Below, piece after piece: positions 20,187 through 29,877 of a stretch of 64,000 bases of DNA (positions are counted from its first letter, which is position 1; every line of letters starts with the position of its first letter). The stretch is from contig NZ_PPDL01000003.1 in NCBI RefSeq assembly GCF_002994655.1, positions 62,001 through 126,000 on the forward strand, read 5' to 3'. The notes beneath the pieces are model-generated. The model was not told where the DNA came from. It saw only the letters and a list, made by a program, of their open reading frames with translations, and ran no database searches. The position numbers and the translations under genes are program-made. This DNA is from Corynebacterium sp. 13CS0277. GTDB taxonomy: Bacteria > Actinomycetota > Actinomycetes > Mycobacteriales > Mycobacteriaceae.

Positions 20187-23100
20187 CTAACGTGAACCAG
20201 GGGTGAATGTCTCATCTTGTTCTCTTTCGGGTGTGATTGGGGGTGGGGTGGCCGCTACCCCCGGGGTGTTCTCCTGGGTCTTTGCTTCCCACATCCTGCG
20301 GTATGTACCCCCGCGGGCCAGCAACTCGGCGTGCGTGCCATCTTCGGTGATGCGTCCGCCATCGACGACGAGGATCCGGTCGGCCCGCGCCGCCGTCGCC
20401 AAGCGGTGCGCCACCACAACGCTGGTGCGCCGCTGCGTGGCCCGCCCGGAGGCGTTCAAGATGGTGGTCTCGGTCGCGGGGTCGACCGTCGCCGTCGCCT
20501 CGTCGAGGAGCAGCAGCGCCGGCTCGACGAGCTCCGCGCGCGCCAGCGCGATGAGCTGCCGCTGCCCGGAGCTCAAGCCCTGGCCGCGCTCGCCGATCGG
20601 GTGGCGGAACCCGCCCGGGATCCGGGAGATCGCGGTGAGCGCCCCCACCCGGCGCGCCGCATCGGTGATCTCCTCGGCGGTGGCGGTGGGGCGACCGTAG
20701 GCGATGTTGTCTGCGACGGTGCCGCTGAACAGGTGAGCTTCCTGCGGCACGAGCCCGAGGGTGCGCCGCCAGGCGTGGAGCTCGAAGTCGCGGATATCTG
20801 TGGTGTCGGTGCCCCCCGTCGTCTCGCCTGCGCGGACGCTGCCGCTGCCGGGGTCGTAGAAGCGGGCCAGCAGCTTCATGATGGTCGACTTGCCGGCCCC
20901 GGTGGGGCCGACGACGGCGACGGTGCTGCCGGGGGCGATGCGCACGCTGATGTTGTGCAGCGCCGCCGTGGACGGGGGGAGGTGCTCTGCCGGGTTGCTG
21001 CTCCCGGCCGGCGCGTAGGCGAAGGTGACGTCCCGCAGTTCGATGGTGCCCTGTGCGGCGCGGCGGGCATCCTCCGTGTCGCGGGTGCCGGTGTCCGGCA
21101 CGTGCGGTTCGGTGGCGAGCAAGTCCGCGATGCGGCCGAGCGAGACCTGGGCTTGCTGGTAGCTGTCGAAGACCTGGCTGAGCACCTGGATGGGGCTGAG
21201 CAACAGGCCGAGATACAGCACCGCGCTGACGAGCACGCCGGCCGACAGGGTGCCCTGCTGGACCATGGTGGCGCCGACGCCCAGGACCACGGCCTCGGTC
21301 GCCAGCGACAGGAAGGAGACCCCGGTGAAGTAGATCGCGATGACTTTTTGGCTGTGCAGGCGGGTCGTCCGGTAGCGCAGCGCGGCGTGCGCGAAGCGGT
21401 CCGCCATGTGTGGTTCGGCGCGGTAGGCCTGGATGCTGCGCAGCCCGGTGACGGACTCCTGGAAGTCGGCGTTGACGGCGCTGATGTCCCGGCGGGCCTG
21501 CCCGTAGAGCCGGGAGGAGATCCGCCGGAACACAATCGTCGCGACGGCGACGACGGGCACCACGCCGAGGGCCACCAGCGCGAGCCGCCAGTCGGTGGTC
21601 ACGAGGATGGCCGTCACCCCGCCCAAGGTGCCGACGGACACAATCGCCTGCGCCAGGCCCGTCTGTAGGAAGGAGGTGAGCGAATCAATGTCGGTCGTCA
21701 TCCGGGTGAGGATTGAGCCTGCGCGGGTGCGCTCAAAGTAGGACAGCGACAGGCGTTGCACGTGAGCGTAGGAGCGCACCCGCAAGGCAAAGAGCAGTCG
21801 CTCGCCGGTGCGGGCCGCGAGCACTGTCTGCCAGGCGGCGGCCGCCCAGCTGGCCAGCACGACGACGAGGCCGGCGGCGCTGATCCACCACAACGTGGCC
21901 GCGGAGCGGGCAGCGATGCCGTGGTCGATGGCCAGCCGCATGAGGGCGGGGAACGCCAAGTCGCAGGCCACACCGACGATGAGTAAGGCGACGACAGCGG
22001 CGATGAGGCCGCGCACGTCCCGCAGCATCGCCCAGGGCCGCAGGCCGCCGACGGCGTCCCGCCAGCGGGCGGCATCCACCCCGGGGGATTCCTGCGCCGG
22101 CGGCAGGGCGGCGGCCCGCCGCATGAGCTCCGGGGTGGCGCTGATCGCGGCCGGCATGCCCGGCCCGCCGGCACCGTGGGGGTGCCCGCCCGCCGAGCGG
22201 GCGGAGTTCCTCGCCGCGGCGCGCCGCATCTGGGAGGCACTCGGCCCACCCTGGCCGGCGTCCCCGGCGGTGTGCGGGGGCCAGAGTTCCTCCCAGGCGG
22301 GGGTCTGCCCCTCGTCGAAGGGCACCGGCTCGCCCGCAGGGGTGGGGGCCAAGGCCATGAGGGTGGCGACCTGCGGATCGGCGGCCATGGAGGCTACGGG
22401 GCCGGCGGCGGTGACCCGCCCGCCATCGAGCACGACGAGGGTGTCGGCGGCCCGCAGGGTGGATTCCCGGTGGGCGACCGACACGATCGTCACGTCGCGC
22501 AGCTGCTCCGCCATGCCGCGAATGATGGCGGCCTCGGTGGCGGCATCAATCGCCGAGGTCGCATCGTCGAGCACCAGCACCCGGGGGCGGCGCAGGATCG
22601 CCCGCGCGAGCGCGACACGCTGCCGCTGCCCGCCGGACAGGGTGAGCCCCCGCTCCCCGAGGACGGTGTCAAAGCCGTGCTCGAGGCCCTCGATGAACTC
22701 GGTGGCCTGCGCCAAGTCGGTCGCCCGGCGCACCTCCTCCTCCGAATAATCCCCGCCGAGGGTGATGTTGGCGCGCACCGTGTCGCTGAGCAGCCACGCC
22801 TCGTCGAAGACGCACACCACCGCCTCCCGCAGCGCCCGCGGGTCGAGGTCTGAGACATTGACCTCCACTGGGGTGCCCTCGGGGGAGGATGCCGCACCCG
22901 TGAGCACAATGCGGCCCGCCTCCGGCGGGTAGAACCCGCCGAGGAGCTGCACGAGCATCGTCTTGCCCGCCCCGGGCGGGCCGATGAGCGCTATGTGCCC
23001 GCCAGCCGGCACCGACCAGTTCACCCCGCTGAGCACCGTGGTACCCCGGGTGGAGAAACTCACGTCCTCCACACGGACGCCGAGCGGGCCCGCCGGCACG

Positions 23101-24197
23101 GGTGCCGCGGGCGCGCCATCCGCCGCCGCGCCCGCGGCGGGGACTGCCTGCGGCAGGTCCAGCACGTCGTGGATGCGCGCCACCGAGGACAACGCCAACT
23201 GCACCCGCACCGCCACCCCTGCCAGCATGCGCGTCGCACTCGTCATCGCCGTGAGATACGTCGTGAACGCCACGAACGTGCCCACCGAAATCTGCCCCTG
23301 CAGGGTCAACCAGCCGCCCAAGGCCACGTTGACGACGAGGGTGACAAGCGGCAGCTGGTCGAGAGCCGGCTGGAAGCGGGCCGTGACTTTCGCCGCCCGC
23401 ATCCGGTGGGCGTACACCTCGCGGCTTAAGTTCTCGACCGCGTCGACCTCCCGCTGCTCCTGGGCGAAGGCCTTGACGACGCGCACCCCGGTGACGGTTT
23501 CCTCCACCCGGGTCGCCAAATCCGCCGCCTTTTGCTGCGCGGTCCACGTCGCCGCAAACAAACTCTTCCGTGACAGCGACGCGCCCGCCACGATGAGCGG
23601 CACACTCGCCAAGGCAACCAGCGCCAGCCAGGGGCTCAGCCACAGCATGACCCCGATCATCGCCACCACCCGCAGCGCATTGCCCGTCGCCAGGGGCAGG
23701 ACCGCCGTGATGCCCTGAATCGTCGCCAAGTCACTAATCGCCCGGGACGCCACCTGCCCCGTCGATACCTGGTCCTGGGCCCGCCCGGAGGTGCCCAGCA
23801 GTCGGTCCAGCACCTTCAGGCGCAAGCGGTGCTGCACCCCGATCGACATCCGCCCCGCGAACCAGCGGCGCCCGAACTGGCACACAAACCGCACCACCGC
23901 CAACACCAACAGCACGACGATGACCGCCGCCAGGGGGGAGAACTCCGGCAGCAGCCGCGTCGGCAGCGCCTGCGTGCGGGAGCCGGTGGCGATATCAATC
24001 GCGTCGCGGGTCACCAGCGGGGCGGCGGTCTCCACGGCGGTGACAAGCACCGTGAACACCACCGCCACGATCCCGGCGCGGCGCTCCAGGGCCATCATGG
24101 CGAACAGGCGGCGCAGCCCACCGATCCGCTCGGCGGGGGTGGCAGTGGGGTCCGCGGTGGGGTGTTTCGGAATGTGTGCGGGGTGGCCGGCACTCAC
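20187..24197 (-). CDS. Single-chain double ABC exporter (TMD-NBD-TMD-NBD)
   Basis: A 1336-residue fusion of two half-exporters of the multidrug/lipid type; substrate unknown. TMD1 is at about residues 30-320 and NBD1 at about 375-610 (Walker A GPPGAGKT near 405, LSGGQ near 518, Walker B VLVLDD). TMD2 is at about 715-1010, and NBD2 at about 1065-1310 (GPTGAGKS near 1097, LSSGQ near 1204, LLLLDE). NBD1 has Asp in place of the catalytic Glu and lacks the Q-loop Gln, while NBD2 has LSSGQ, so one ATP site should be degenerate, as in heterodimeric exporters. Orthologous halves are separate genes (Rv1272c/Rv1273c) in mycobacteria. Start GTG 24197 is preceded by AAGGGA at some distance. Confidence 0.88.
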   Translation of the reverse strand: MSAGHPAHIPKHPTADPTATPAERIGGLRRLFAMMALERRAGIVAVVFTVLVTAVETAAPLVTRDAIDIATGSRTQALPTRLLPEFSPLAAVIVVLLVLAVVRFVCQFGRRWFAGRMSIGVQHRLRLKVLDRLLGTSGRAQDQVSTGQVASRAISDLATIQGITAVLPLATGNALRVVAMIGVMLWLSPWLALVALASVPLIVAGASLSRKSLFAATWTAQQKAADLATRVEETVTGVRVVKAFAQEQREVDAVENLSREVYAHRMRAAKVTARFQPALDQLPLVTLVVNVALGGWLTLQGQISVGTFVAFTTYLTAMTSATRMLAGVAVRVQLALSSVARIHDVLDLPQAVPAAGAAADGAPAAPVPAGPLGVRVEDVSFSTRGTTVLSGVNWSVPAGGHIALIGPPGAGKTMLVQLLGGFYPPEAGRIVLTGAASSPEGTPVEVNVSDLDPRALREAVVCVFDEAWLLSDTVRANITLGGDYSEEEVRRATDLAQATEFIEGLEHGFDTVLGERGLTLSGGQRQRVALARAILRRPRVLVLDDATSAIDAATEAAIIRGMAEQLRDVTIVSVAHRESTLRAADTLVVLDGGRVTAAGPVASMAADPQVATLMALAPTPAGEPVPFDEGQTPAWEELWPPHTAGDAGQGGPSASQMRRAAARNSARSAGGHPHGAGGPGMPAAISATPELMRRAAALPPAQESPGVDAARWRDAVGGLRPWAMLRDVRGLIAAVVALLIVGVACDLAFPALMRLAIDHGIAARSAATLWWISAAGLVVVLASWAAAAWQTVLAARTGERLLFALRVRSYAHVQRLSLSYFERTRAGSILTRMTTDIDSLTSFLQTGLAQAIVSVGTLGGVTAILVTTDWRLALVALGVVPVVAVATIVFRRISSRLYGQARRDISAVNADFQESVTGLRSIQAYRAEPHMADRFAHAALRYRTTRLHSQKVIAIYFTGVSFLSLATEAVVLGVGATMVQQGTLSAGVLVSAVLYLGLLLSPIQVLSQVFDSYQQAQVSLGRIADLLATEPHVPDTGTRDTEDARRAAQGTIELRDVTFAYAPAGSSNPAEHLPPSTAALHNISVRIAPGSTVAVVGPTGAGKSTIMKLLARFYDPGSGSVRAGETTGGTDTTDIRDFELHAWRRTLGLVPQEAHLFSGTVADNIAYGRPTATAEEITDAARRVGALTAISRIPGGFRHPIGERGQGLSSGQRQLIALARAELVEPALLLLDEATATVDPATETTILNASGRATQRRTSVVVAHRLATAARADRILVVDGGRITEDGTHAELLARGGTYRRMWEAKTQENTPGVAATPPPITPEREQDETFTPGSR

Positions 24198-24846
24198 GAT
24201 TGGGCTGGTCCCTTCGTCAAGGCAACAACAGGTGGCGAAAAGCAAAAGGTCGACAAACGACCGCGAAGAGAAAAGCGAAAAAGAGAACCGAAGAACCGTG
24301 GCAGGAAAGAAGCAGAGAAGAAACTGTGGCAGAGAAAGCTCAGCGGGAAGAGAAAGCCACGGAGGAAGAACAGGCGACCACGGGGAGAAAAGCGCAGAAG
24401 AGAAGGGGAAACGAACACCAGGGGCGGCGGGAGCAGGTGTCGCGCACCCGCGGCCCGCAGCGAGAAACGCTGTCCGCCGATTGCTGTGCTGCGCGCCGGT
24501 GGGGCAGACCCCGGTGGGGTGCCTCGTGTGGTGGCCTCGCGCGGATGGCCGTCTTCCTTTGATGGTATGCGCCCACCCAGCCGTGGACTGCAGCGCGTGG
24601 CCGCCACACACCCAACGAATGCGGCGGGAGCCATCGGTGTGGGGCGTCAGGCGCCACCCCTGCGGATGCCTGTGGGGCGGTTGCGGGCGCGTGGCCTGCG
24701 GGAGGGCTCTCACGCTGCGGATGCCGGGGGAGGTCCGCCGGGTGATGTGCTGCGCGCCCACACCAGGTCTGTGATCGTGCCCGCATACGCTCCATCTGGC
24801 CCGCGCCGGGCGGGGGCGCACCGCGGTGCGGTGGGCTCACAACGCA
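24198..24846. other. Gene-free stretch with strand-biased purine/pyrimidine tract
   Basis: About 650 bp upstream of the ABC exporter. From about 24225 to 24430 the plus strand is strongly purine-rich (GAAAAG, GAGAAG, GGAAGA words), so the exporter leader would be pyrimidine-rich. The Lys/Glu-rich frame that this creates on the plus strand has no family motif and is not called. Confidence 0.5.
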
Positions 24847-24888
24847 CACCACCCGGCCACCACAGGTGTGCTGTGGGGCCGGGTGGTG
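24847..24888 (-). terminator. Terminator of the EcsC-like gene
   Basis: A 12-bp stem (24847-24858 with 24877-24888), one bulged A, then CCACAG/CTGTGG around a 5-nt loop; 49 bp past the stop. No T-run. Confidence 0.75.
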
Positions 24889-24936
24889 GTTGCGGGGTGA
24901 GAAAAAGTTTCCGGGGTATAGCCCGCCGGTGGGGTG

Positions 24937-25734
24937 TTAGACCTCGACGTCGCTGAGGACAGTGTCCGGCTTGGCGACGTCCTCGCGCGCCGGGGTGGCA
25001 AAGGCCTGCGGCACCGCGCCCAGGGAGGTACGGGAGTTCTCGATGAGCTTGGTGACGATCTTGCGGTTGGCGACGGTGCCGACCACCGCGCCGATGCCGA
25101 GCGGCATGACCTTGCCGATCCAGGTGCCCCACACCTTCTTGGAGAAGCGCTTCATGGCGGACTTCATCAGTCGCGAGTTCACCTCGTTGAGGCTGGGGGT
25201 GCCAAAGCGGGTGAGGGTGGCCGCCACGGAGGCGCCCTTGCGGTCGCCGAGGTTGCCGACAACGGTGTCGACGATCATGGTGCCCGCCGACCCCAACAGC
25301 ACCACGAGGATGAGCGCCCGGCGGCGTTCCTCGTTGCGGATGTCCACCCCGCGGAGGTGGGCGCTCGCCATGACGTAGAGGGCAGCGGCGTCGAGGAAGA
25401 GCATGGATTCTGCGCCGACGGCGGCGGCACCCGTGGCGAAGCCAATGCCCGGCACCGCGGCCGCGGCGCCGACACCGGCGCCGGAGCCGGTGGCGAAACG
25501 CATGATGTGCTTGTCCATGAGCGCCTGAATCTCATAGGGGGAGGCGTCCGGGTGCTTGGAACGCAACCAGTCGACGTAGCCTTCGATGAGGCCGGTCTGC
25601 ATGTGCACCGCCTTGTTGAGGGCGGTGATGAGGATGCGGCCGGAGGCGCCGGCGCGTTCCTCGAGGGCCTTCGGATCGCTGCCAACGGCGTCAACGATGT
25701 CGCGGTTTTTCTCAGTGCGGTCGAACAGTCCCAT
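24937..25734 (-). CDS. EcsC-like membrane protein of unknown function
   Basis: A 265-residue protein. A Gly/Ala-rich hydrophobic region (about 85-125: GSGAGVGAAAAVPGIGFATG then FLDAAALYVMASAHL) and two shorter hydrophobic stretches (about 140-160 and 218-235) suggest membrane association. The helix pattern recalls EcsC-family proteins, but the resemblance is general and no catalytic motif is visible. ATG 25734 has AAAGGA upstream. It lies between the ABC exporter and the shikimate dehydrogenase paralogue on the same strand, with spacers of over 200 bp, so it is probably its own transcription unit. Confidence 0.55.
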   Translation of the reverse strand: MGLFDRTEKNRDIVDAVGSDPKALEERAGASGRILITALNKAVHMQTGLIEGYVDWLRSKHPDASPYEIQALMDKHIMRFATGSGAGVGAAAAVPGIGFATGAAAVGAESMLFLDAAALYVMASAHLRGVDIRNEERRRALILVVLLGSAGTMIVDTVVGNLGDRKGASVAATLTRFGTPSLNEVNSRLMKSAMKRFSKKVWGTWIGKVMPLGIGAVVGTVANRKIVTKLIENSRTSLGAVPQAFATPAREDVAKPDTVLSDVEV

Positions 25735-25946
25735 GTGGGGGTGGTTTCCTTTCGAAGGCTTAGGTAGTCCACGAAGTCACTCGTGGCCAGCTGTCGGGCC
25801 GCGGGTGCTGCGTGGACAGACCAGGCTACCGGGCGCGCCCGCGGGCCGGCTACTTCATGCAACCAGCAGTCGCGCCCCCGGCATTCCCACGCAGGCACGG
25901 TGAGTGCGCAGCGCGCGGGCGGTGGTGTCGTTGTGCGCCGGCGCTG

Positions 25947-26801
25947 TTACTCGGCGGCGGGCTGCGCCGGCGGGGCGGCCGGCTCCTGCTGGGCGTAGGC
26001 TTCCGCCTCGTCGACGAGCGCCCGATCCGGCACCACGCCGGTGTACAGGGCGAACTGCTCCGCGGCTTGGAGGGCGATGATGTCGCCGCCGTTGATGACC
26101 TCCCGGTTGAGTTTTTCCGCCATCCGCACCAGCGGGGTGTGCACCGGGAACGCCACACAATCAAGCACGATCTCGCAGGCCTGGATGTCCTCCACCGCGA
26201 ACGCGAGCTCCTCCTCGGAGCCGGGCTCGCCCCCATACATGCCGATCGGGGTGACGTTGACGAGCATCTGTACCTCGCGGGGGAGCTGGGTGGAAAATTC
26301 CCACCCGAAATCGGCGGCCAGGCGGGAACCCGTGGCCTGGTTGCGGGCCACCACCGTGCCCCGCATCCCATGGTCGGTGAGCGCGGCGACGACGGCGCGC
26401 GCCATACCGCCCGAGCCACGCACCGCGACGGTGGTCTCCGGGGTGGCGGACGAGCGCTTGAGCAGGCGGCGCACCGCAATGTAGTCCGTGTTGTACCCGG
26501 TGAGCACATCCCCGTCGTTGACGATCGTGTTGACCGACTGCAGGCGCTCCGCGGAAGGATCCAGCTTGTCGAGCAGCGGAATCACATCCTCCTTGTAGGG
26601 CATGGACACGCCCGCACCCCGAATATTCAACCCCCGAATGCCAGCCACCGCGGCAGTGATCTCACTGGGCGCGCACGCCTTGTAGAGGTAGTTCAAACCC
26701 AACCGGTCGTAGAGGTAGTTGTGGAACCGCACCCCGTGATTGGAGGGGCGGGCCGCAAGAGAAATACACAGGGTGGTTTCACGGTCGACGATGTTCACCA
26801 T
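25947..26801 (-). CDS. aroE: Shikimate dehydrogenase family protein
   Basis: An NADP-type dehydrogenase of the AroE family, 284 residues. The catalytic Lys is in SMPYK (about residue 64), the substrate Asp in GYNTDY (about 104), and the cofactor loop is GSGGMARA (about 127). The usual N-terminal SxS shikimate clamp is not clear: the region reads SLAARPSNHG. Corynebacteria carry several AroE paralogues, and this one sits where C. glutamicum has a secondary copy, so it may act on another substrate rather than carry the main shikimate flux. Its start is only 18 bp from the divergent esterase start. Confidence 0.8.
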   Translation of the reverse strand: MVNIVDRETTLCISLAARPSNHGVRFHNYLYDRLGLNYLYKACAPSEITAAVAGIRGLNIRGAGVSMPYKEDVIPLLDKLDPSAERLQSVNTIVNDGDVLTGYNTDYIAVRRLLKRSSATPETTVAVRGSGGMARAVVAALTDHGMRGTVVARNQATGSRLAADFGWEFSTQLPREVQMLVNVTPIGMYGGEPGSEEELAFAVEDIQACEIVLDCVAFPVHTPLVRMAEKLNREVINGGDIIALQAAEQFALYTGVVPDRALVDEAEAYAQQEPAAPPAQPAAE

Positions 26802-26819
26802 GGGTACTACCGTAGTGGC

Positions 26820-29681
26820 ATGAGCTTCTCGTCGCGCGCATCGCATACCCCGCACCGCGCGACGCCGCCTGCCGCCACCACCCCCAGCAGCAGCGACGCC
26901 CACCGCGCGCGGCTGGCAGCCTTGCGCGCCGAGGCCGCACTCCCTGTGCCGCCCCCGGGGCCGCTGGTGCCGGAGACCTCCGACGGCATCCGCCGCTGGC
27001 GGGGCGTGCCCTTCGGGCGGATCATCCCCGGGGCGGGGCGGTGGCGCGCCCCACAGACCCTGCCCGCCTGGGAGGACACCCGGGTGGCGGATACCTACCA
27101 GCCGCCCGCCGCGCAACCGGGGTACAGCTGGCAGGACCGCGTCCACGGGGTGGAAGACTGCCTGACGCTGGACATTGTGCGCCCCGACGACGGGCGCACA
27201 CTGCCGGTGGTGGTGTACTTCCACGGCGGCAGTTTCCTGGTCGGCGCCAGCCACCAGGAAATCCTGCGGGGGCACAAGTTCGTGCGCGACCTCGACGTGG
27301 TCTACGTAGCGGTGAACTTCCGCCTGGGGGTGCTCGGCTACGTGGACGTCACCCACCTGGAACCCCCAGGAGAGCAGACTGCCGCAGATGTGCTCGCCGG
27401 GACTGCGGGGACCGAGTCCCGCACGGTGGCCAATCCTGCGCTCTACGACCAGGTGCTGGCGCTGCGCTGGGTGCGGGACAACATCCACGCCTTCGGCGGG
27501 GATGCCGGCAACGTGACCATCATGGGCGAATCCGCCGGCGCCCAGGCCGTGCTGGCGCTCATGGCCTGCCCCGTCGCCGAGGGCTTATTCCACAAGGCGA
27601 TTGCCCAGTCGGCCCCGGCGGCCACGTTCCACCACCCGGAGCAGGCGGCGTTTTGGGCGCAGCGCCTCGCCGACCACGTCAAAGGCGACCCCACCCCGCC
27701 CGATGCCGACACTGACGCCGACACCGGCGCCGCCGACACACCCGGGCGCCCCACAGCAGCGCAGGGGAGCTGTGACGATGCTGCGGCAACGATCGCACCA
27801 CAGGGGGCACCCACAGACAACGACGCCCGCGGGCAGCACCCAGTACCTCCAGGGCGTGCCGGCACCTCGCCGCTGGCGCGGTTGCGGGCCGTGCCTGTTG
27901 ACGCGCTCATCAGCGCCGGGCAACGCATGATCCTGCGGAACCCCTCCTTCGGGCCGTTGAACTCCTCCTTCGGACCAGCCGTGGAACCAGGCATGCTGCC
28001 GATGCACCCCGTCGACGCCTTCGCACAGGGCACTGTCGCCCCCGTGCCTCTCCTCATCGGCACCAACAACGACGAGGCCAGCGTCGCGAAACTGCTCTAC
28101 CTGCGCGCCGCCCCCCGCAGCGCCCGGGCCCGGACCATCCTGCGGGCCTACGACCCGGAACACGCCGACCACGTGCTTGCCGCATACAAACACGCCCGCC
28201 GCCGCACCGACTTCGCCCACCTGCTCACAGACGCGGTGTTCTGGGGTCCCAGCGTCCGCATCGCGGAAGCACACGCCCGCCACGGCCACCCCGTGTGGAT
28301 GTACCGCTACGACTTCGCCAGCGCCTGGATGCGCAAAATCGGCATGGGCGCCACCCACTCCATGGAACTGGCCTACCTGTTCAACGACGTCGACGCCTCC
28401 CGCATCAGCTCGGTGCACAAGATGGGCGACGACTCACGCTTCGGGGCGGTGACCACGCTTATGCAACGCCACTGGGGTGCCTTCATCCACGGTGGTGCCC
28501 CACAAGCAGACTGGCCGGCCTACCGCATCGACGACGCCCCCGGCGCGCCGGGCGGATCCCAGCCGCAGGTGTGCCGGCACCTCGACCGCGCCACCCTCAT
28601 CATTAACGCGCCCCATGAGGTGGCCTACGATCCGCGCGCCTATCAGCGCATCGCCTGGGAGGGTTACACCATGACGGAGTGGGGGCGCGGCATCCCCGGC
28701 TTCCTCGCCGCCACGGGCGGTACGCACAAGGATCTGGAGGATGGTGGGGCCGAGGAGAGTGCTGACTGTGGCACGGGTAGTGCTGCGCGCAGCACGGACG
28801 CGGCTGCCGGAGCGTCCGCGCACCCCGCACGGCCCATGGACACCGCCGACGCCCAGGATGCGGCACACGCTGAAGCGACGGCAGGTGGTGCTGCGCGGAC
28901 CCCTGCACCGCAGTCTTCGTCCGGCGAGCCCGTGAGCGCGGTCGATTTGAAACGCCTCGTCAAGGCGGCGCACGCCGAATCCAAGCAGGACACCAAGGAG
29001 TCCTACTCGAATTACAAAGCGCGCACGAAGCAGAAGAACACCCACGCCAAGCACTCGCAGCAGAACGCGGTGACGCCCGCGCCTGCGGACGTGCCGGGAC
29101 GCGGCGGCACCTTCGCTGAAGGCGAAGAGCCCGCACGCGACACGAAGACACAGCCCACGACGAAGAAGAGCACGAAGAAAACCAAGAAGAACAAGAAGAA
29201 CAGGAAGGGAAAGAAGGAGGCCAAGGACACCAAGACCGCAAAGACCACAAAGAACACAAAGAATACAGAGAACACAGAGAACGCGACGACAACTCTGCCG
29301 CAGACCGCTCCACCCCAGGAGCAGGGCAGCCTCGCTGTCACGCGGGGCGGGGAGCTGGGCGCCACCGGAACGGGCCTCACGGCGGCACCTGGCGCCGCGG
29401 AACCCACCCGCGGCCGCTGGCGGCGGCGCGTGCCCACCGCCCGGGTCATACTCGACGGACTGGGGCTCGACCGCGGCCGGGGGCTGCGGGGTGAACAGAT
29501 CGCCGACGCAGTCGACGTGACACCCGCAGATAATGAGCACGCAGCGGGTCCTGCCGCACAGGATTCGGCACAATCGACCACGACGCCGTCGCGCCGGGGT
29601 CGTCGCCGCAGCGTGAAGGAATCACAAACCACCCGCGCGGAGCGCGGCCGAAAAGTGAAACGCCGTCGGGGCGACCGCTAA
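26820..29681 (+). CDS. Type-B carboxylesterase with long basic C-terminal extension
   Basis: A 953-residue protein. Residues 45-640 are a carboxylesterase/lipase with all catalytic elements: oxyanion HGG at 135-137, nucleophile Ser238 in GESAG, Glu419 in GTNNDE, and His513 in GATHS. An insertion rich in Asp/Thr/Ala lies at about 295-350. The last 310 residues are unlike any esterase: an Ala/Thr-rich stretch, then about residues 711-824 packed with Lys, Thr and Asn (KKSTKKTKKNKKN type), then an Arg-rich end. No signal peptide is seen. The tail may bind nucleic acid or the cell wall, but that is inference. ATG 26820 has only a weak ribosome binding site. Confidence 0.82.
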   Translation: MSFSSRASHTPHRATPPAATTPSSSDAHRARLAALRAEAALPVPPPGPLVPETSDGIRRWRGVPFGRIIPGAGRWRAPQTLPAWEDTRVADTYQPPAAQPGYSWQDRVHGVEDCLTLDIVRPDDGRTLPVVVYFHGGSFLVGASHQEILRGHKFVRDLDVVYVAVNFRLGVLGYVDVTHLEPPGEQTAADVLAGTAGTESRTVANPALYDQVLALRWVRDNIHAFGGDAGNVTIMGESAGAQAVLALMACPVAEGLFHKAIAQSAPAATFHHPEQAAFWAQRLADHVKGDPTPPDADTDADTGAADTPGRPTAAQGSCDDAAATIAPQGAPTDNDARGQHPVPPGRAGTSPLARLRAVPVDALISAGQRMILRNPSFGPLNSSFGPAVEPGMLPMHPVDAFAQGTVAPVPLLIGTNNDEASVAKLLYLRAAPRSARARTILRAYDPEHADHVLAAYKHARRRTDFAHLLTDAVFWGPSVRIAEAHARHGHPVWMYRYDFASAWMRKIGMGATHSMELAYLFNDVDASRISSVHKMGDDSRFGAVTTLMQRHWGAFIHGGAPQADWPAYRIDDAPGAPGGSQPQVCRHLDRATLIINAPHEVAYDPRAYQRIAWEGYTMTEWGRGIPGFLAATGGTHKDLEDGGAEESADCGTGSAARSTDAAAGASAHPARPMDTADAQDAAHAEATAGGAARTPAPQSSSGEPVSAVDLKRLVKAAHAESKQDTKESYSNYKARTKQKNTHAKHSQQNAVTPAPADVPGRGGTFAEGEEPARDTKTQPTTKKSTKKTKKNKKNRKGKKEAKDTKTAKTTKNTKNTENTENATTTLPQTAPPQEQGSLAVTRGGELGATGTGLTAAPGAAEPTRGRWRRRVPTARVILDGLGLDRGRGLRGEQIADAVDVTPADNEHAAGPAAQDSAQSTTTPSRRGRRRSVKESQTTRAERGRKVKRRRGDR

Positions 29682-29877
29682 GGGCTGTGCCTGCGGCTTT
29701 TTACCCGAGGCACACGCACAAGGCCCGTGCTTGAGCGATGCCTTGATTCTCCTTCCTTGACTTCGACGTCCGGTTTTTCTTCTTTACTTTTTCTTCCAGT
29801 CCTTCGGCGGTGCCCGCACCCGCGTGGCACCCTGCAACAATTCCGACAACCCGACACACAAAAAAGGGGGCACAACA
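29682..29877. other. Leader region of the FhuF-like gene
   Basis: 196 bp. A pyrimidine-rich tract (about 29748-29802) contains TTGACT at 29757 and TACTTT about 22 bp later, a poorly spaced promoter candidate. No DtxR-like iron box is visible. Confidence 0.35.

Noticed and set aside
24176..24562. Lys/Glu-rich plus-strand frame upstream of the ABC exporter
   Set aside because: It follows from the polypurine bias of the tract and lacks a promoter, ribosome site or domain.
29682..29877. Possible DtxR iron box before the FhuF-like gene
   Set aside because: No match to the TTAGGTTAGSCTAACCTAA consensus could be seen.
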